NCBI RefSeq assembly: GCF_051380875.1
Contig: NZ_JBNYXW010000012.1
Span: 62,001 to 126,000 of the forward strand
DNA length: 64,000 nt
DNA from: Janthinobacterium sp051380875
GTDB lineage: Bacteria > Pseudomonadota > Gammaproteobacteria > Burkholderiales > Burkholderiaceae_D
Reading direction: 5' to 3'
In this document: positions 34,343 through 41,963 of the stretch, one piece after another
How the letters are laid out: every line of letters starts with the position of its first letter
Numbering within the stretch: the stretch's first letter is position 1
Program-made: the position numbers and the translations under genes
The notes under the pieces: generated by a model
What the model was told of the DNA's origin: nothing
What the model saw: only the letters and a program-made list of their open reading frames with translations
The model's database searches: none

Positions 34343-36796
34343 ATGCAGCAGCTTAAACGCAACACCATCGCCATCAGCCTGGCGCACGCGACATTCGCCC
34401 AGTTCATTTTGCTGGGCAGCGGTGCCGCCCTGGCGCAGCAAACCGATACGCCAACCGAGGCAGCGAAACCGGCGGCCGAACAGATGGACCGCATCGTCGT
34501 CACGGCCACGCGCCGCAACACCTTCGTGCAGGACACGCCACTGGCCGTCACCGCCTTCAACCAGGACACCCTGCAAAACAACCAGGTCAAGGATCTGGCT
34601 TCGCTGGCCACCATGGTGCCCAGCCTGGTCGTCGAGCAGCATGGCGACTCGGGCGGCGTGCACGTCTACATGCGCGGCGTGGGTTCGGCCAACCACACGG
34701 AGCTGGGTGACCCGGCCGTCGCCTTCTATGTCGACGGCATATATTCGCCGCGGCCGCAGGGCGCCACGGCGCTGATGTATGACTTGTCCCACGTGGAGGT
34801 GGCGCGCGGACCGCAAGGCACCCTGAATGGCCGCAATTCCACGGCCGGCGCCGTCAACCTGGTGTCGGCCGCGCCGAATACCTCCAAGTTCATGGGCTCG
34901 GCCGGCATTACTGTGGGCGACTACCGCCATTTGCAGACGCAGGGCATGCTCAACATCCCGTTTTCCGACGACATGGCGCTGCGCATCGCCGCCATCAAGG
35001 ATAGCCACGATGGCACGGTGGACTTCCGCCGCGGCTCGAACGTGATGCCGGGCACGGCCAAGTATGGCGCCGGCGACCAGATGGGCGTGCGCGCCTCCCT
35101 GTTGTGGAAGATCACGCCGCAGCTGCGCGGCACCTTCATCGCCGACTACTTCCTCGATCAGGGCGCTGGCAACGTCTACCTGGCGGCGGAACCGGCTGCG
35201 GGCCAGAAGTTGCGCTCGGCCCTGATCGACACGCCGGGCACCCTCGACCAGTCCATCCTGACCTACAAGGGCAAGCTCAATTACAAGCCGACCGAGTCGC
35301 TGGACCTCAGTTACCTGGGCAGCTGGAGCCGCTACAAGCGCCAGAACAGCAACGATGCCGATGCGGGCCTGTTCCCCGGCTTCAAGTCGGAAAATCGCAC
35401 CGACTGGGCGCAGTTCGACAGCTATTCGCACGAACTGCAGGCGCGTTCGGACGATGATGCGCCATTCCAGTGGGTGGCCGGCCTGTTCCTGTTCAATGAA
35501 AAAAACAAGGTGCGCTTCGATATCGACCGCAGCCAGATTTCACAGGCGGCCGTACAGCAGGATATCGCCAACGGCGCCGTGATTTTCGTCCAGCCGACGG
35601 TGGGCCAGTACGCGTCATCGATGTCCTTCATTCAGGGCGACCGCCAGTTGAAATCGAAAGCCGTGTTCGGCCAGGTCAGCCAGCAAGTCACAGATACGCT
35701 CAAGCTGACGGCCGGCGCGCGCTACACGAAAGACCATAAATTCGACATCGGCGGCCAGAACTGGGCCTGCCCGAACTGGCCAGCGAACACGCCGCTGGGC
35801 ACCACAGTGCTCACGCCCGAGCAGATGGCGCAGCTGGTCACGCCGGGCACGGGCCTGGCCAACACGCACAATATCGGCCCGGGCGGCGCGATCACGGCAG
35901 CAACTTGCGGCAATACGCCGGGAGACAATACGGCGGACCTGAAATATGGCCAGGCGACCTGGCTGGGCCGCATCGAGTACAAGCTGCGCTCCGACATCCT
36001 GTTGTTCGGTTCCGTGACGACGGGCTTCCATTCGCCGGCCATGGGCGACGGCGGCGCCACCACCAAGCCGGAAAAACTGACCAGCTATGAAATCGGTTTC
36101 AAATCGGACTTGCTGAACCGCGAACTGACCCTGAACCTCGATGCCTTCCTGATGAAGTACAAGGATAAGCTCGAATCGCAGGTGGTCAACAGCGTGCTGG
36201 CCAACTTCAATGCGGCCGGCGCCACCGTCAAGGGCCTGGAAGCGGAGTGGGTGTGGCGGCCGACGACGGTGGATCGCCTGACCGGCAACGCCACCTGGCT
36301 GAAAGCCGTGTATGACGATTTCATGTCATGCGACGTCGATGCGGCGCGCGCCAATGGCCAGTCTTGCGGTTCGACGGCGCCGCTGGTGAATGTGGGCGGC
36401 AGCACCATGAAGCACGCGCCGAAGTTCTCCACCACGGTGCAGTACGAGCATGACTTTGCCGTCGCCGGCGGCCAGGTCACGCCGCGCGCTTCCGTGCACT
36501 ATGAAACCATGTCGTATGTGGGTGCAGGGGCGTTCAACGGCGACGTGCCGGGCCATGCTGGCGTCAAGCGCCAGGAAGCCTACACCACGCTGGACTTGAG
36601 CCTGCGCTTCCAGTCGGCCAACAAGGCTTACACGGTGGAAGCGTTCGTGCAGAACGCCACCGACAAGGCCGTCAAGCTGGACGTGACGGAGCTGTGTACG
36701 GATGTGGGCATGCCGTGCCAGCCAACGCAGCAGATCTACGGCGCCTTCTACAACGCACCGCGCACGTTTGGTGCCCGCGTGTCGATGAAGTTCTGA
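34343..36796 (+). CDS. TonB-dependent receptor of the beta-glucoside locus
   Basis: 817-residue outer membrane receptor. A signal-like N-terminus is followed by a TonB-box-like MDRIVVTATRR, then the plug (DTPLAVTAFNQDTLQNNQVKDLASLATMVPSL ... VARGPQGTLNGRNSTAGAVNLVSAAP) and a 22-strand barrel ending in TFGARVSMKF with the terminal Phe. ATG 34343 has AGGAG 6 nt upstream. It is 83 bp after the ATPase gene in the same direction, with no terminator between, so it is part of the operon. This implies TonB-driven import of a glycoside too large or scarce for porins. Confidence 0.92.
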   Translation: MQQLKRNTIAISLAHATFAQFILLGSGAALAQQTDTPTEAAKPAAEQMDRIVVTATRRNTFVQDTPLAVTAFNQDTLQNNQVKDLASLATMVPSLVVEQHGDSGGVHVYMRGVGSANHTELGDPAVAFYVDGIYSPRPQGATALMYDLSHVEVARGPQGTLNGRNSTAGAVNLVSAAPNTSKFMGSAGITVGDYRHLQTQGMLNIPFSDDMALRIAAIKDSHDGTVDFRRGSNVMPGTAKYGAGDQMGVRASLLWKITPQLRGTFIADYFLDQGAGNVYLAAEPAAGQKLRSALIDTPGTLDQSILTYKGKLNYKPTESLDLSYLGSWSRYKRQNSNDADAGLFPGFKSENRTDWAQFDSYSHELQARSDDDAPFQWVAGLFLFNEKNKVRFDIDRSQISQAAVQQDIANGAVIFVQPTVGQYASSMSFIQGDRQLKSKAVFGQVSQQVTDTLKLTAGARYTKDHKFDIGGQNWACPNWPANTPLGTTVLTPEQMAQLVTPGTGLANTHNIGPGGAITAATCGNTPGDNTADLKYGQATWLGRIEYKLRSDILLFGSVTTGFHSPAMGDGGATTKPEKLTSYEIGFKSDLLNRELTLNLDAFLMKYKDKLESQVVNSVLANFNAAGATVKGLEAEWVWRPTTVDRLTGNATWLKAVYDDFMSCDVDAARANGQSCGSTAPLVNVGGSTMKHAPKFSTTVQYEHDFAVAGGQVTPRASVHYETMSYVGAGAFNGDVPGHAGVKRQEAYTTLDLSLRFQSANKAYTVEAFVQNATDKAVKLDVTELCTDVGMPCQPTQQIYGAFYNAPRTFGARVSMKF

Positions 36797-36846
36797 TGGT
36801 GTAGTGCGGTAAGGAAGTTGAAGTCAACTCAGTAGGGCAGGTGTTG

Positions 36847-36874
36847 GGCCGGGTAGCGATACCCGGCCTTTTTT
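36847..36874 (+). terminator. Rho-independent terminator of the beta-glucoside operon
   Basis: GGCCGGGTA and TACCCGGCC form a 9-bp G+C-rich stem with a tight loop, followed by six T residues. It lies 50 bp beyond the TonB receptor stop and separates it from convergent xseA. Confidence 0.93.
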
Positions 36875-36898
36875 GCGTTGCCTGGGCTATTCCAGCGC

Positions 36899-38260
36899 TT
36901 ATTCCAGCGTCGCCTGCACGCTGGCGATGCCGACCTGCGCACTGCCTTCGGCCAGGCGCACGTTGAGGTTCTGGCGCGCCTGCAGCTGCGCCGGCGAGCG
37001 CACGATATCGCCTTTTTCATCGCGCAAGATCGCATAGCCCCGTTCCAGGGTACGCTGCGGATTGAGTAATTCCAGCTGCGCGGCCAGGCCGCCCAGGCTG
37101 TGGCGGCGCTGCGTGACCAGCTGCGCCATGGCTGCGCCGCTGCGGCGCTGCGCTTCCAGCAGGCGCGCGCGCGGCGCCGTGACGTCGGGCCGCAAGTTCG
37201 CCCAGCGGTTGCGCAGGCGCTCTAGCGCGTATTGCGACTGGTTCACGGGCGCGCGCGCCGCATGCGTCATGGCCGTCGACAGGGCCAGCAGCTGCAGGCG
37301 CTGCTGCTGCAGCTGCGCCTTGGGATTGAGCAGGCGGCGGCTGTGGCGGTCCAGCGTTTGCGCGGCATCATCGAGGCGCCAACGCATGGCGCGGCGCAAG
37401 TCGGTGGCGTCGGCGCGCAGGGACGCCATCCAGTCGGCGCGCGGCGTGGCCGCCAGTTCGGCCGCCGCCGTCGGCGTGGCCGCGCGCAAGTCGGCCGCGA
37501 AGTCGGCGATGGTGAAGTCCGTCTCGTGGCCCACGCCGCTGATCACCGGCATGGCGCATGCAGCAATCGCATGGGCGACGGCTTCATCGTTGAATGACCA
37601 TAAATCTTCGATGCTGCCACCGCCACGGCACACCAGCAGTACGTCGCACTCGGCCCGCTGCGAGGCCGTGCGGATGGCCTGCGCGATCTTTTCCGGCGCC
37701 TGCTGGCCCTGCACGGGCGTGGGATACAGGATGATGGCCACGTGCGGCGCGCGGCGCTGCAAGGCGATCAGTACGTCGCGCAGGGCGGCCGCCTGCGCGC
37801 TGGTGACGATGCCGATCGTGCGCGCGAACATAGGAATGGCGCGCTTGCGCCCGGCGTCGAAGAGTCCTTGCGCTGCCAGCTTTTCCTTCAGGCGCTGGAA
37901 CGCTTCATACAGGGCGCCCACGCCGGCGCGGCGGATGGCTTCCACATTGATCTGGTAGTCGCCGCGCGCGCCGTACAGGGTGACGAGCGCGCGCACTTCG
38001 ACCTTGTCGCCTTCGCGCGGCGTGAAGCCGGCGTACTGGGCACGGCCGCGAAACATCACGGCGCGCACCTGGGCGCCATCATCCTTCAGCGTGAAATACC
38101 AGTGGCCTGAGGCGGCGCGCGTGAAGTTGGAGATTTCGCCAGCGATCCAGGTCAAGGGAAACGAGCGCTCGAGCAGGCGCGCGACGGCCTGATTCAGGGC
38201 GCTGACGGTCAGCACGGGTGGGGCGGCAAAGCCGCTGTCAGTCGGGTTGTCGGTCATCAT
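36899..38260 (-). CDS. xseA: Exodeoxyribonuclease VII large subunit
   Basis: 453 residues. The N-terminal OB-fold (LTVSALNQAVARLLERSFPLTWIAGEISNFTRAASGHWYFTLKD) binds single-stranded DNA. The catalytic domain contains KRAIPMFARTIGIVTSAQAAALRD, VCRGGGSIEDLWSFNDEAVAHAI and VISGVGHETDFTIADFAADLRAATPTAAAEL. A helical coiled-coil region rich in Arg and Gln (about 280-390) binds XseB subunits. The enzyme degrades single-stranded DNA from both ends. xseB is not in the window. The seven-unit repeat array lies directly upstream. Confidence 0.95.
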   Translation of the reverse strand: MMTDNPTDSGFAAPPVLTVSALNQAVARLLERSFPLTWIAGEISNFTRAASGHWYFTLKDDGAQVRAVMFRGRAQYAGFTPREGDKVEVRALVTLYGARGDYQINVEAIRRAGVGALYEAFQRLKEKLAAQGLFDAGRKRAIPMFARTIGIVTSAQAAALRDVLIALQRRAPHVAIILYPTPVQGQQAPEKIAQAIRTASQRAECDVLLVCRGGGSIEDLWSFNDEAVAHAIAACAMPVISGVGHETDFTIADFAADLRAATPTAAAELAATPRADWMASLRADATDLRRAMRWRLDDAAQTLDRHSRRLLNPKAQLQQQRLQLLALSTAMTHAARAPVNQSQYALERLRNRWANLRPDVTAPRARLLEAQRRSGAAMAQLVTQRRHSLGGLAAQLELLNPQRTLERGYAILRDEKGDIVRSPAQLQARQNLNVRLAEGSAQVGIASVQATLE

Positions 38261-38390
38261 CTGTTTGCTTGGCTAGCGTGGGCAGGGAAGAACTGTCCAC
38301 ATATTATCGGCGAGGTCATGCTTATGTCATATATCGCGCAAAACAACAAGTTCTATTTCTAAGTATTTGATTTCATGATGAATTTCGCTA

Positions 38391-38493
38391 TGCCTGATTT
38401 GCGTGCATTGGGGAAAAATCCTTTAATATCAAGCACATCAGTAAAGCGCATGGTAGTTACGCACAAAGTTATCCACAGAAATTGTGTGGAACT
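38391..38493 (+). repeat. Array unit 1
   Basis: ATCAA at 38428-38432, DnaA box TTATCCACA at 38469-38477, partner TGTGTGGAA at 38483-38491. It is the most diverged unit on its left side (GTGCATTGGGG in place of the usual arm), and its IHF-like motif lacks the TTR half. Confidence 0.8.
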
Positions 38494-38550
38494 TTTACCG
38501 CTGCCACGTCGCAGGTGGAAGGCCCGGCCGGCATGCAAAAATGCCCTGCA

Positions 38551-38649
38551 CAATTTTTTCGCATGAAGATAAAGTATATGGATATCAAAGACTTAGTGTG
38601 CCATGCCTGGCCTTGCGCACAATCTTATCCACAAAAAATGTGCAGAACT
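38551..38649 (+). repeat. Array unit 2
   Basis: TATCAAAGACTTA at 38583-38595 is a perfect WATCAANNNNTTR IHF consensus match. DnaA box TTATCCACA at 38625-38633, partner TGTGCAGAA at 38639-38647. Confidence 0.82.
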
Positions 38650-38697
38650 TCCTGGCCTGGCCGGATTTATCCATCGGCAGCCTGATTGCGCGGCTTG

Positions 38698-38798
38698 CCT
38701 GATTTTTACGCAGCGTAAAAATAACCATATAAATCAAGGGAGTAACGCTAAAGTGTGCGCCTTGCTCACAATCTTATCCACAGAATATGTGCAAAACT
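38698..38798 (+). repeat. Array unit 3
   Basis: The AT-rich arm is itself palindromic (TTTTTACG ... CGTAAAAA, about 38703-38721). ATCAA at 38733-38737, DnaA box TTATCCACA at 38774-38782, partner TGTGCAAAA at 38788-38796. Confidence 0.82.
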
Positions 38799-38856
38799 GC
38801 CTAAGCTGTTACGCCTTGCGCCCGGGTTTTTTAGCGCCGCGCCATGTGGTATAGCT

Positions 38857-38958
38857 GCCTTATTTTTCAGCATTGAAAAAAACTCCTTTAAAATCAACGG
38901 TCTTGCTTGGAGTTAATCAGCTTGCTCACAATCTTATCCACACTTTATGTGTGGAACT
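38857..38958 (+). repeat. Array unit 4
   Basis: ATCAA at 38893-38897 is followed by TTG one base later than the IHF consensus expects. DnaA box TTATCCACA at 38934-38942, partner TGTGTGGAA at 38948-38956. Confidence 0.82.
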
Positions 38959-39026
38959 GCTGCGACGGTGGAAAATGCGCTTTTTCATGGCGAGCCAGGC
39001 CTGGAAAACGCCGCTTTTCGACCCGT

Positions 39027-39128
39027 GCCACATTTTTATGCAAGGCAATAAAAACGATATAAATCAATGTACTTGGCGTCTAACCGCGCGCTTGCGCACA
39101 ATCTTGTCCACAGATTGTGTGCAGAACT
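39027..39128 (+). repeat. Array unit 5
   Basis: ATCAA at 39063-39067. DnaA box variant TTGTCCACA at 39104-39112, partner TGTGCAGAA at 39118-39126. A G at box position 3 is the tolerated R of the TTRTCCACA-type consensus. Confidence 0.82.
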
Positions 39129-39163
39129 TTAGCCGCCTGCATTTTCTTGATGTTACTGCCTCT

Positions 39164-39264
39164 GCCACTTTTTTGTGCATTGAAATAAGATCCTTTAAAA
39201 TCAATGGCTTGTGCGTATTCCTTGGTCTTGCGCACAATCTTGTCCACAGTAAATGTGCAGAACT
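39164..39264 (+). repeat. Array unit 6
   Basis: AATCAATGGCTTG is a perfect IHF consensus match starting at 39199. DnaA box TTGTCCACA at 39240-39248, partner TGTGCAGAA at 39254-39262. It is the only unit with a 40-bp ATCAA-to-box distance. Confidence 0.82.
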
Positions 39265-39312
39265 TTTATATTCTTGATTTTATGATATTGACTAGTGAAG
39301 ATCATCTGCTAT

Positions 39313-39414
39313 GCCTGTATTTTACGCAGAATGATAATATTCATCTAAATCAATGACTTAGGTTTAGCTCTTCATGCTTGCTCACAATCTTATCCACATA
39401 AAGTGTGCAAAACT
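39313..39414 (+). repeat. Array unit 7
   Basis: AATCAATGACTTA is a perfect IHF consensus match starting at 39348. DnaA box TTATCCACA at 39390-39398, partner TGTGCAAAA at 39404-39412. The exbB start codon lies about 195 bp further on. Confidence 0.82.
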
Positions 39415-39608
39415 ATGCTGCGCCGGCAGGGTGTGCACAAGACGCGCCGCCATTGCTGCGCGGGCGCCACTTGCTGCGGGCGCGGCAACGCGCTACATTG
39501 CGCCATTGCGTCACCGGTGCACATGGCGTTGTCGGCGCTGGGTACAATGCAGGTTGTTCAGGCGCTACATCGCCTATCCTTTTGCCTCCCTTTTACCAGG
39601 AGTTTCTT

Positions 39609-40214
39609 TTGCTCGCAATCTTCCAGGCCGCTGGCTGGCCCATCTGGCTGTTACTGATCGCTTCCATCGTGGCCCTGGCCCTGGTCATCGAACGCTTGCT
39701 GTACTTGCGCCGTGCCAAGATTTTGCCGCGCAAGCTGTTCGATGAAGTGGTGCAGGTGTATCGCAGCGGCAAGATCACGCCGGACACGCTGGCCAAGCTG
39801 GAAGGCAATTCGCCGCTGGGCGTGGTGCTGGCCGCCGCGCTGCGCAATGTCGATGCGCCGCGCGACGTGATGAAGGAATCGATCGAAGAGGCGGGCAGCG
39901 GCGTGGCGCACATGCTGGAGCGCTACCTGACGACACTGGGCACCATCGCCACCCTGGCCCCGCTGATGGGCCTGTTTGGCACGGTGGTGGGCATGATCGA
40001 GATCTTCGGTTCGCAAAACGCCAGCGGCTCGAATCCGGCCCAGCTGGCGCATGGCATCTCGGTAGCCCTGTACAACACGGGTTTTGGCCTGGCCATCGCC
40101 ATGCCGACCCTGGTCTTTTACCGCCATTTCCGCGCCCTCGTCGACAGTTTCGTCATTGACATGGAGCAACAAGCGGTCAAGTTCGTCGACATCGTCCACA
40201 GTGGCCGCAAATGA
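39609..40214 (+). CDS. exbB: ExbB/TolQ family proton channel protein
   Basis: 201-residue inner-membrane protein with three helices. The first is in the N-terminal block LLAIFQAAGWPIWLLLIASIVALALVIERLLYL. TTLGTIATLAPLMGLFGTVVGMIEIF and ISVALYNTGFGLAIAMPTLVFY are the family pore helices. With ExbD it harnesses the proton gradient for TonB-dependent import. I choose TTG 39609 as start because AGGAG lies 6 nt upstream and the protein then begins like other ExbB proteins; upstream in-frame codons have no coding character. It overlaps exbD by 4 bp. Confidence 0.9.
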   Translation: MLAIFQAAGWPIWLLLIASIVALALVIERLLYLRRAKILPRKLFDEVVQVYRSGKITPDTLAKLEGNSPLGVVLAAALRNVDAPRDVMKESIEEAGSGVAHMLERYLTTLGTIATLAPLMGLFGTVVGMIEIFGSQNASGSNPAQLAHGISVALYNTGFGLAIAMPTLVFYRHFRALVDSFVIDMEQQAVKFVDIVHSGRK

Positions 40215-40651
40215 ACTTCCGCAAAGGCAAGGGGCGTGAAGACCCCGAAATCAACCTGATCCCCTTCATCGACGTACTGCTGGTGATCCTGATCTTTCTG
40301 ATGGTCAGCACCACCTACAGCAAATTCACGGAGCTGCAGATCACCTTGCCGACGGCCGATGCCGAGCAGGCCAAGGACAAGCCGCAGCAGATTGATGTCA
40401 CCATCGATGCCAAGGGCAACTATACGGTGAACCGCGAAGCGGTCTCTTTCCGCGACGTGGCCGGGCTGGCTGACGCCTTGCAGGATGCGGCCAAAGCTGC
40501 CAATGGCGGCAAGGCGCCGGCGCAGACGCCCGTGGTGGTGGTCAACGCCGACCAGTTCGCCATGCACCAGATGGTGATCCACGTCATGGAAGCGGCGCGC
40601 CTGGCCGGCTATGAAAAGCTGACGTTCGCGGCGCAGGCTGGCGCCAAGTAG
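40211..40651 (+). CDS. exbD: ExbD/TolR family biopolymer transport protein
   Basis: 146 residues: a short cytosolic start (GREDPEINLIPFIDVLLVILIFLMVSTTY) whose single helix includes the conserved Asp used in proton transfer, then a periplasmic domain. It is coupled to exbB by an ATGA overlap. No tonB gene follows. The several TonB receptors in this window imply a tonB elsewhere. Confidence 0.93.
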   Translation: MNFRKGKGREDPEINLIPFIDVLLVILIFLMVSTTYSKFTELQITLPTADAEQAKDKPQQIDVTIDAKGNYTVNREAVSFRDVAGLADALQDAAKAANGGKAPAQTPVVVVNADQFAMHQMVIHVMEAARLAGYEKLTFAAQAGAK

Positions 40652-40680
40652 GCCAACCCTCAAACCCAAACCGACGTGCC

Positions 40681-40707
40681 GGGGTCGAACCCTCAGGATT
40701 CGACCCC
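40681..40707. repeat. REP-like inverted repeat
   Basis: GGGGTCGAA (40681-40689) and TTCGACCCC (40699-40707) form a perfect 9-bp stem with a 9-nt loop, between exbD and lpxK. There is no T-tract, so it is not a standard terminator. A related partial copy (TGTCGATTCGGG) follows at 40711-40722. It resembles the GGGGTC...GACCCC intergenic hairpins common in betaproteobacteria. Confidence 0.55.
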
Positions 40708-40747
40708 AGGTGTCGATTCGGGTTTTCCAATTTTTAGTCGACACAGC

Positions 40748-41803
40748 ATGCCCACATCTTCCCCCGCCAAGCTTGAATCGACCCTTACCCGCGCCTGGCT
40801 GACGCGCGGCCCGCTGGCGTGCGCCCTGTGGCCCGTCTCCTTGCTGTTTGGCGCCTTGAGTGCCGTGCGCCGGGGCCTGTACCGCGCTGGCCTGCTGCCG
40901 TCAGCACGCCTGCCCGTGCCCGTCGTCGTCGTCGGGAATATTTTTATCGGCGGCACGGGCAAGACGCCGTTGACCATCTGGCTGGTGCAAGCCTTGCGCG
41001 AGGCGGGCATGCGCCCGGGCGTGATTTCGCGCGGCCATGGCAGCGCCGACCGCTTGCCGCGCTGTGTGACCAGCGACTCCACGCCGCAGCAGGTGGGCGA
41101 CGAGCCGCTGCTGATCTTCCAGCGTGGCGCTTGCCCCGTGATGGTGGGGCGCGACCGCGCGGCGGCCGGCCGGGCACTGCTCGCGGCGCACCCGGAGGTC
41201 GACGTGCTGGTCACCGACGACGGCTTGCAGCATTACGCCTTGCAGCGCGACGTGGAAATCGTGCTGTTCGACGGCCGTGGCGTGGGCAATGGCTGGCTGC
41301 TGCCGGCCGGCCCCTTGCGTGAATCGCCGCACCGCCGGCGCGATGTGACGGTGATCAATGCACCCGCGCTGGCGCCGCAGTTGGTGGCCAAGGTGGCGCC
41401 GCAAGGTGCTCTCGTGGTGCAGATGCTGCTGGCCGGTGGCGTCGCCGAACGCATGCTGGCCCGCAGCGAGAGCATGCCCTTGGCGAGCCTGGCGGCCAGC
41501 GGCCAGCGCATCGTGGCGGCGGCCGGCATCGGCAATCCGCAGCGTTTTTTCAGCATGCTGCGCGGCGCGGGACTGCGTTTTGACGAGCTGCCCTTGCCCG
41601 ACCATCACGACTTCCTCGACCAGCCATTTGCCGCACTGGACACGGATGTGATCTTGATCACGGAGAAGGATGCAGTAAAATGTGCGCAAATTGAACATCT
41701 CAAAGATGACCCGAGACTGTGGGTCGTCCCGGTCAGTGCGCGCATCGATAGCGCGCTGGCCCAACAAATTGTGGAGAAATGTCGTGGACGCTCGACTGCT
41801 TGA
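40748..41803 (+). CDS. lpxK: Tetraacyldisaccharide 4'-kinase (lipid A biosynthesis)
   Basis: 351 residues. The P-loop lies in VVVGNIFIGGTGKTPLTIWLVQAL. GVISRGHGS, VGDEPLLIFQRG, VLVTDDGLQHYALQRDVEIVLFDGRGVGNGWLLPAGPLRE and ITEKDAVKC are family blocks. It phosphorylates the lipid A disaccharide precursor at the inner membrane, near an N-terminal helix (GPLACALWPVSLLFGALSAV). ATG 40748 gives a normal LpxK start, although no good ribosome site is visible. It overlaps the Trm112-like gene by 20 bp. Confidence 0.93.
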   Translation: MPTSSPAKLESTLTRAWLTRGPLACALWPVSLLFGALSAVRRGLYRAGLLPSARLPVPVVVVGNIFIGGTGKTPLTIWLVQALREAGMRPGVISRGHGSADRLPRCVTSDSTPQQVGDEPLLIFQRGACPVMVGRDRAAAGRALLAAHPEVDVLVTDDGLQHYALQRDVEIVLFDGRGVGNGWLLPAGPLRESPHRRRDVTVINAPALAPQLVAKVAPQGALVVQMLLAGGVAERMLARSESMPLASLAASGQRIVAAAGIGNPQRFFSMLRGAGLRFDELPLPDHHDFLDQPFAALDTDVILITEKDAVKCAQIEHLKDDPRLWVVPVSARIDSALAQQIVEKCRGRSTA

Positions 41804-41960
41804 TATCCTGGTCTGCCCTGTTTGCAAGGGCCCGCTTGAACACGATAAGAAGGCGCAGGAACTGATTTGCCGCGCCGACCGCCTGGCTTACCCGATCCGC
41901 GATGGCATCCCCATCATGTGGGCGGACGAGGCGCGCACCTTGCAAGACGCAGTGGAATAG
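41784..41960 (+). CDS. Trm112 family protein (YcaR-like)
   Basis: 58 residues starting at GTG 41784 inside the end of lpxK. DARLLDILVCPVCKGPLEHDK has a CPxC motif, and CRADRLAYPIRDGIPIMW is the conserved C-terminal block of the UPF0434/Trm112 family. Position between lpxK and kdsB is conserved in many proteobacteria. A role as a small activator or folding partner of a methyltransferase is known for eukaryotic Trm112 only. Confidence 0.9.
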   Translation: MDARLLDILVCPVCKGPLEHDKKAQELICRADRLAYPIRDGIPIMWADEARTLQDAVE

Positions 41961-41963
41961 GCG

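Larger units (their letters stand above)
38390..39414. repeat. Seven-unit DnaA-box/IHF-site repeat array
   Basis: Seven degenerate direct repeats with centre spacing of 136-170 bp occupy most of the gene-free interval 38261-39608. Each unit has three parts in the same order. First is an AT-rich element (ATTTTTnnGCA ... A-rich). Second is an IHF-like WATCAA motif. Third is TTRTCCACA, five bases, and TGTGNRRAA, an inverted second box. Box start to partner start is 14 bp in all seven, and the ATCAA-to-box distance is 41 bp in six and 40 bp in one. TTATCCACA is the consensus DnaA box. Segments between units are variable and more GC-rich. It has no coding capacity that resembles its neighbours. 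It most resembles a DnaA-titration or DnaA-reactivation locus (datA/DARS type); function is inferred. Confidence 0.85.

Noticed and set aside
38390..39414. CRISPR array
   Set aside because: Repeats are long, degenerate and about 150 bp apart, spacers are not of uniform size, and no cas genes are present.
38390..39414. Chromosomal oriC
   Set aside because: dnaA, dnaN, gyrB, rpmH and parAB, the usual neighbours in betaproteobacteria, are absent, and I see no clear AT-rich 13-mer unwinding element. A secondary origin is not excluded, but the datA/DARS-like reading fits better.
38390..39414. Plasmid-type iteron origin
   Set aside because: No replication initiator gene lies nearby, iterons are typically 17-22 bp and closely spaced, and the surroundings are core chromosomal genes.
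39405..39608. N-terminal extension of ExbB from an ATG at 39405
   Set aside because: The extension is rich in Arg, Cys and Ala with no homology to ExbB. TTG 39609 has a good ribosome site and the expected first helix.
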